Shown one piece after another: positions 60,423 to 64,000 of a stretch of 64,000 nt of DNA (position 1 is the stretch's first letter; each line of letters starts with the position of its first letter). A program made the position numbers and the translations under genes. This DNA is from a bacterium YEK0313. Its GTDB lineage: Bacteria > Pseudomonadota > Alphaproteobacteria > Rhizobiales > Phreatobacteraceae. Location of the stretch: assembly GCA_000751295.2 (NCBI GenBank), contig CCMO02000001.1, positions 4,492,615 to 4,556,614 of the forward strand, written 5' to 3'. Below the pieces are notes generated by a model. It was not told where the DNA came from and ran no database searches. It saw only the letters and a list, made by a program, of their open reading frames with translations.

Positions 60423-61676
60423 GTGTCGAGCCTCACCGTTCTTCATCGCAGCCCGCGGGTCGAACCGCCTTCCCTGGCCGACCGGCTCCGGCCCCCGGCC
60501 TTCGGCGACGAAGGCCCGCCTTCCGCCAGGCGGCGGAAGATCTGGGCCATCTCGCCGCATTTCCACTGTTCGATCATCGGCACCTGCCTGACCGCCGGCG
60601 AGCTTCGCCAGGTCTTCGTCAAGCTCGGCGACGCCGATGCCGGATCGGCCAGCGACCACGCGCTGCACACCCGCGGCGTCCATGCCGCCGGTCGGCAGGA
60701 TCTCGCCGGCAAGCTGATCAACAAGGCTCTGGACAGGCGGCATGACGCGGCGCTGAAGCGCTTCGGCAAGGCGACGAGCACCGAGGGTCTGCGCGAGATC
60801 TGGCGCAAGGCCTTCGACGACGGCGACATTTCCGGCGCCTACTGGGCCGTGCTCAGCCATCCGGCGGCCGATCGGCAGCTGCTTCACGATGCCTTCGGCG
60901 AGGTGCATATGCTGTCCCATCTGGTCGGCAGCGCCAACCGGATCGACATTGCCCGCCTGAACCGGCTCGAGTGGCAGCTGGCCGAGCGCGACGACAAGAT
61001 CGCCCGCCAGGAGGCGCGGCTGCGCGCGGCGGCCGCCGAGCGGGCTGTTCTCCAGCGCCGGGCGGAAGCCGGCGAAAGCGAGCTGGCAAGGCTGGCGATC
61101 CGCGAACAGGCGCGTGCCGAAGCGGGCCGTGGCTTGGCGAGCGCCACGGACCGCGACGAAGGCAGCAGGGCTCATGCCGACAATCTCGCCGAGCGGCTGA
61201 AGCGGGCCGAGCTGCGGGCTGCCGAGGCCGAGCGGTTGAATCGCGCGCTGAGCCTGCGGGAGGCGGAATTCCGCCGCGAGCTGGCGGCGCTCGAAGCGGC
61301 GCTGCAGGCTGGGGAAGGCGATACCGACGATGCGCCCGACCTGGGCGGCCTGACGCTGCTCTATGTCGGCGGCCGACCGCGTCTCGTCGATCAGCTGAGG
61401 GCGCTCGCCGCCACGCGCGGTGGCCTGCTTCTCGCCCATGACGGCGGGGTTGAGGACAATGTGACCTTGCTGCCCGGCCTGGTCAGCCAGGCCGACCTCG
61501 TCCTGTTTCCGGTCGATTGCATCAGTCACCTCGCCGTCGGCCTCATCAAGCGCCACTGCCGCGAGGCCGGCAAGGCCTATCGGCCGCTGCGCAGCGCCAG
61601 CTTCGCAAGTTTCCTCACGGCGCTCGCGGCGATCGACGATGGCCGCGCGGCCGAGCACGGCACGGCCGTCGCCTGA
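60423..61676 (+). CDS. DUF2325 domain protein with coiled coil
   Basis: 417 aa. N-terminal region WAISPHFHCSIIGTCLTAGELRQVF with a His/Cys-containing motif, then a long coiled coil (~185-300; LERQEARLRAAAAERAV-type), then the DUF2325 Rossmann-like domain (LTLLYVGGRPRLVDQLRALA, LVLFPVDCISHLAVGLIKRHC). The function is not established. GTG start 12 bp after the ModE-like box; the DUF2478 gene follows 18 bp downstream, so they form an operon probably tied to molybdenum status. Confidence 0.82.
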   Translation: MSSLTVLHRSPRVEPPSLADRLRPPAFGDEGPPSARRRKIWAISPHFHCSIIGTCLTAGELRQVFVKLGDADAGSASDHALHTRGVHAAGRQDLAGKLINKALDRRHDAALKRFGKATSTEGLREIWRKAFDDGDISGAYWAVLSHPAADRQLLHDAFGEVHMLSHLVGSANRIDIARLNRLEWQLAERDDKIARQEARLRAAAAERAVLQRRAEAGESELARLAIREQARAEAGRGLASATDRDEGSRAHADNLAERLKRAELRAAEAERLNRALSLREAEFRRELAALEAALQAGEGDTDDAPDLGGLTLLYVGGRPRLVDQLRALAATRGGLLLAHDGGVEDNVTLLPGLVSQADLVLFPVDCISHLAVGLIKRHCREAGKAYRPLRSASFASFLTALAAIDDGRAAEHGTAVA

Positions 61677-61694
61677 CCAGGAGCGGAGGGACCG

Positions 61695-62294
61695 ATGCCA
61701 GCCCTGCCTGCATCTCTTGCCGCCGGACGCCGCGCACGAACGCCACATTTCCACGGCGATTGCGACGTGGCGGCCATGGTCTATGGCCGCGATGTCACGC
61801 CGGACGCGCTGCTCGCCAGCTTCATCGACGATCTGCTGGGCCAGGGATTCGATGTGCGCGGCGTCGTGCAGGCGCGGCCGGCAGGCGACTCTCGCCTGCC
61901 GGGCGGGCCTCTGTTCAAAACCATCCCCGCATCCCCGTGCGAAGCCGGGCCCCGGCGCGACCCGCGGGCGGCCTGCGGCACCACCCTGCCCGACATCGGC
62001 GCCTGGCTGGCCGCCGGGCTGCGGCGCCGGCCGGATCTCGTCGTGCTCAATCGGTTCGGCTCGCAGGAACTGGCCGGGAGCGGCCTCGTCGGCGCGCTCG
62101 CCGAAGCCATCGAGCGTGACGTGCCTGTACTCATCGCGGTGCCGGAAGCACTCTTCCCGCGCTGGCTCGCGCTCGCGCGCGGCCTTGCCGTGCGGCTCGC
62201 CGCCGACCGGGCGAGCCTCGATGCCTGGTGGCGCTCGCTCGGCAAGGCCGGTCCGCAGGTGCCGGGCACGACATTTTGCGGCCGCTTCAAGTAG
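61695..62294 (+). CDS. DUF2478 domain protein
   Basis: 199 aa. DUF2478 is a NTPase-like family often encoded near molybdate transport genes. Here DVAAMVYGRDVTPDALLASF, LGQGFDVRGVVQARP, LVVLNRFGSQELAGSGL and FCGRFK are seen; no canonical Walker A loop is visible in this copy. It begins 18 bp after the DUF2325 gene with GGAGGG upstream, and ends 15 bp before the second ModE-like box. A role in Mo or Mo-cofactor handling is inferred from family context. Confidence 0.8.
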   Translation: MPALPASLAAGRRARTPHFHGDCDVAAMVYGRDVTPDALLASFIDDLLGQGFDVRGVVQARPAGDSRLPGGPLFKTIPASPCEAGPRRDPRAACGTTLPDIGAWLAAGLRRRPDLVVLNRFGSQELAGSGLVGALAEAIERDVPVLIAVPEALFPRWLALARGLAVRLAADRASLDAWWRSLGKAGPQVPGTTFCGRFK

Positions 62295-62308
62295 CGCGCC
62301 GCGCTTGT

Positions 62309-62342
62309 GATCACGCTATATCCAATTGTATATAGCGTGATC
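62309..62342. promoter_or_regulatory. ModE-box-like perfect inverted repeat
   Basis: Arms of 13 bp (62309-62321 and 62330-62342; GATCACGCTATAT and ATATAGCGTGATC) are perfect complements around the spacer CCAATTGT. The core CGCTATAT to ATATAGCG matches the ModE operator pattern closely. It lies 43 bp upstream of the ATG at 62385 and just after the DUF2478 stop. Confidence 0.7.
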
Positions 62343-62384
62343 CGCGCCGTCCGCCGTCGGACCGTCGCCAATGGTGAGGCACCG

Positions 62385-62900
62385 ATGCCGTCCCTGATGC
62401 CGCTGCCCCGTCGGCTTGCCCTGGCCCTGCTCCTGCTGGTCGCGGCCGGGCCGGCCATGGCCGAGGGTGCCGACGTCGGCAGCCCGGCCGGCCTCGTCGT
62501 CCAGGCTGGCGAGGCCGCGCCGCTCACGCTGACACGCGACAGGCTCGCGGCCCTGCCGCAGATCACCCAGCGCGTGACCCAGCGGACCGGTCGGGGCGAG
62601 ACGACGGCCGAATGGACCGGTCCCCTGCTCTGGACGGTGCTGACCAGCGCCGGCCTGGTCGACCCGGACAATCACGGCGACCATCCAAAACTGATGGCGC
62701 GCATGACCGGTCGGGACGGCTATGCGGTCGTGGTGGCGCTCGCCGAGCTTGCGCCGGACTATCAGGGGCAGCCGATCCTGGTCGCATTGCGCCGCGACGG
62801 CACCGACCTGGCGGAAGGCGCGCTGCGCCTCGTCGTGCCGGGCGATGGCCGGGCCGGTCGATCCGTGCGTGATCTCGCCCGCATCACCGTCTCGCGCTGA
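62385..62900 (+). CDS. exported protein with molybdopterin-oxidoreductase-like fold
   Basis: 171 aa. A signal peptide (LMPLPRRLALALLLLVAAGPAMA) precedes a domain resembling the oxidoreductase molybdopterin-binding fold: LTLTRDRLAALPQ, WTGPLLWTVLTSAGL, GRDGYAVVVALAELAPDYQG and LRLVVPGDGRAGRSVRDLARI. It lacks the sulfite-oxidase Mo-ligand Cys, so it may not bind cofactor. GAGG lies 7 bases before the ATG. The strong ModE-like box upstream fits a Mo-linked role in the periplasm. Confidence 0.78.
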   Translation: MPSLMPLPRRLALALLLLVAAGPAMAEGADVGSPAGLVVQAGEAAPLTLTRDRLAALPQITQRVTQRTGRGETTAEWTGPLLWTVLTSAGLVDPDNHGDHPKLMARMTGRDGYAVVVALAELAPDYQGQPILVALRRDGTDLAEGALRLVVPGDGRAGRSVRDLARITVSR

Positions 62901-63072
62901 GACGCCGGGGCTCCGGGCCGGCGCAGGCTCCGCCCGCCGCGGGCCTGCCGTCGTCACGTCAGGAAAGACAAAGTGATTTGGGATTGATGGCCGACGCGGC
63001 TAGTTGCAGCGCGAGCCATATTCATCCATGCCGCGCGCCGATCCGCCGCGGCCCTTGCGGAAAGACCAAGCC

Positions 63073-64000
63073 ATGACCGAAGCCGCGCCGCTCAGCCCCC
63101 TGCCGTTCATCGATCTCGGCGCCCAGCGCCGACGCCTCGGCGGCGATATCGACGCGGCCATTCTCAAGGTGGTCAACCACGGCGCCTATATCATGGGCCC
63201 CGAGGTCTTCGCGCTGGAGAAGGCGCTGGCCGAGTTCTGCGGCGCGAAGGAGGTCATTTCCTGCGCCAGCGGCACCGACGCCCTCGCCCTGATCCTGATG
63301 GCCAAGGGCGTCAAGCCGGGCGATGCGGTCCTGTGCCCCGCCTTCACCTTTGCGGCCACCGCCGAGGTCGTGGCCTGGGTCGGCGCGACGCCCGTCTTCC
63401 TGGACGTTCACCCCGATACCTTCAACGTCGACGCGGCCTCGCTCGCCGCCGGCGTCAAGACGGCGCGCGAGCGCGGCCTCAATCCGGTCGGCTTCATTCC
63501 GGTCGATCTGTTCGGCCAGCCGGCCGATTACGACGCGCTGGAGCCGATCTGCGCCGAACAGGGCCTCTGGCTCCTGTCGGACGCCGCACAGTCCTTCGGC
63601 GCCACCTACAAGACCCGCAAGGTCGGCACCATCGGCATCGCCACCGCCACCTCGTTCTTCCCCGCCAAACCGCTCGGCTGCTATGGCGATGGCGGCGCGG
63701 TCTTCACCGACGACCCGGAGCTCGCCGCCGTCATGCGCTCGCTGCGCATCCACGGCCAGAACAACGACGACAAATATGACAACCAGCGGATCGGCCTCAA
63801 CGGCCGCATGGACACGATCCAGGCCGCCGTCCTCATCGAGAAGCTGAAGATCTTCGCCGACGAGGTGGCCGCCCGGCAGCGCATCGCCGCCCGCTACAAT
63901 GCCCTGCTCGGCGACATCGTGGACGTGCCTGTCGTGCTCGACGGCCTCACCTCGAGCTGGGCGCAATATACCATCAAGCTGCGCGGCGCAGACCGCGCCA
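63073..64000 (+). CDS. DegT/DnrJ/EryC1/StrS aminotransferase, WbpE-like (3' partial)
   Basis: The first 309 codons are visible; the gene runs off the window. PLP-dependent sugar aminotransferase: FIDLGAQRRRLGGDIDAAI, HGAYIMGPEVFALEKALAEF, SCASGTDALALILMA, AAQSFGATYK, and SFFPAKPLGCYGDGGA with the PLP Lys. Order and spacing match WbpE/WlbC, which aminate a UDP-3-keto-GlcNAc uronate for O-antigen sugars; related 3-amino sugars are possible. The ATG at 63073 fits the family start. The 62901-63072 interval before it holds no gene I can support. Confidence 0.9.
   Translation, partial: MTEAAPLSPLPFIDLGAQRRRLGGDIDAAILKVVNHGAYIMGPEVFALEKALAEFCGAKEVISCASGTDALALILMAKGVKPGDAVLCPAFTFAATAEVVAWVGATPVFLDVHPDTFNVDAASLAAGVKTARERGLNPVGFIPVDLFGQPADYDALEPICAEQGLWLLSDAAQSFGATYKTRKVGTIGIATATSFFPAKPLGCYGDGGAVFTDDPELAAVMRSLRIHGQNNDDKYDNQRIGLNGRMDTIQAAVLIEKLKIFADEVAARQRIAARYNALLGDIVDVPVVLDGLTSSWAQYTIKLRGADRA

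Overview
The window is about 64 kb of chromosome from a GC-rich alphaproteobacterium. Protein families, gene order and start-codon use point to the Hyphomicrobiales (Rhizobiales), somewhere near Bosea, Phreatobacter or Methylobacterium. The genus is inference. Genes are tightly packed, with many ATGA overlaps and many GTG or TTG starts. I found no insertion sequence, integrase, phage gene, CRISPR array or rRNA. Both ends cut a gene.

Layout. 1-8143: trehalose-from-glycogen operon, a GlgX-TreZ fusion (5' end missing), MalQ and TreY. 8190-12206 (minus): Mla/Mce-type lipid ABC transporter (permease with STAS, ATPase, MlaD-like protein, lipoprotein). 12308-14362: D-glutamate pathway pair dgcN-dgcA, then an MFS carrier. 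15615-26609: CheZ-like phosphatase, Thr/Ser dehydratase, MGDG-synthase-like glycosyltransferase, FAH-family hydrolase, XRE-cupin, AraC and Lrp regulators, two EamA exporters, a DGPF protein with its ECF42-type sigma factor, and a GST. 26784-29022: a third EamA exporter behind a strong palindrome, and an M29 aminopeptidase. 29113-38637: a catabolic island with MmsA, an AA_synth protein, a complete branched-chain-amino-acid-type ABC transporter, LysR and IclR regulators, and a half-length 2-hydroxyacid dehydrogenase between the two regulators. 38941-41722 (minus): TPP riboswitch, thiM, thiD and an orphan TRAP binding protein.

The most distinctive part is a selenocysteine/formate dehydrogenase island, about 42.2-58.0 kb. 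On the minus strand it reads fdoG (in-frame UGA for Sec, with SECIS), fdoH, fdoI, fdhE, selA (apparently frameshifted near its N-terminus), a Sel1-repeat gene, selB, selC (tRNA-Sec, inside the selB reading frame), two unrecognised genes, a lipoate-ligase-like gene, a DsrE-like gene and a GcvH-like lipoyl-carrier gene. Divergently come a TlpA-like thioredoxin, a transglutaminase-like protein, a TusA-like protein and selD. All Sec-specific parts (selA, selB, selC, selD) plus one selenoprotein therefore lie together. They sit with a lipoyl carrier, ligase, DsrE and TusA set that resembles the accessory set of Hdr-like sulfur oxidation.

58.0-62.9 kb holds a CGNR regulator, a small Arg-rich exported protein, an FAD/NAD(P)-binding protein, DUF2325 and DUF2478 genes, and a small exported protein with a molybdopterin-oxidoreductase-like fold. 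Two matching 24-bp inverted repeats resembling ModE boxes precede DUF2325 and the last of these, suggesting molybdenum control next to the Mo-dependent formate dehydrogenase. The window ends in a WbpE-like sugar aminotransferase.
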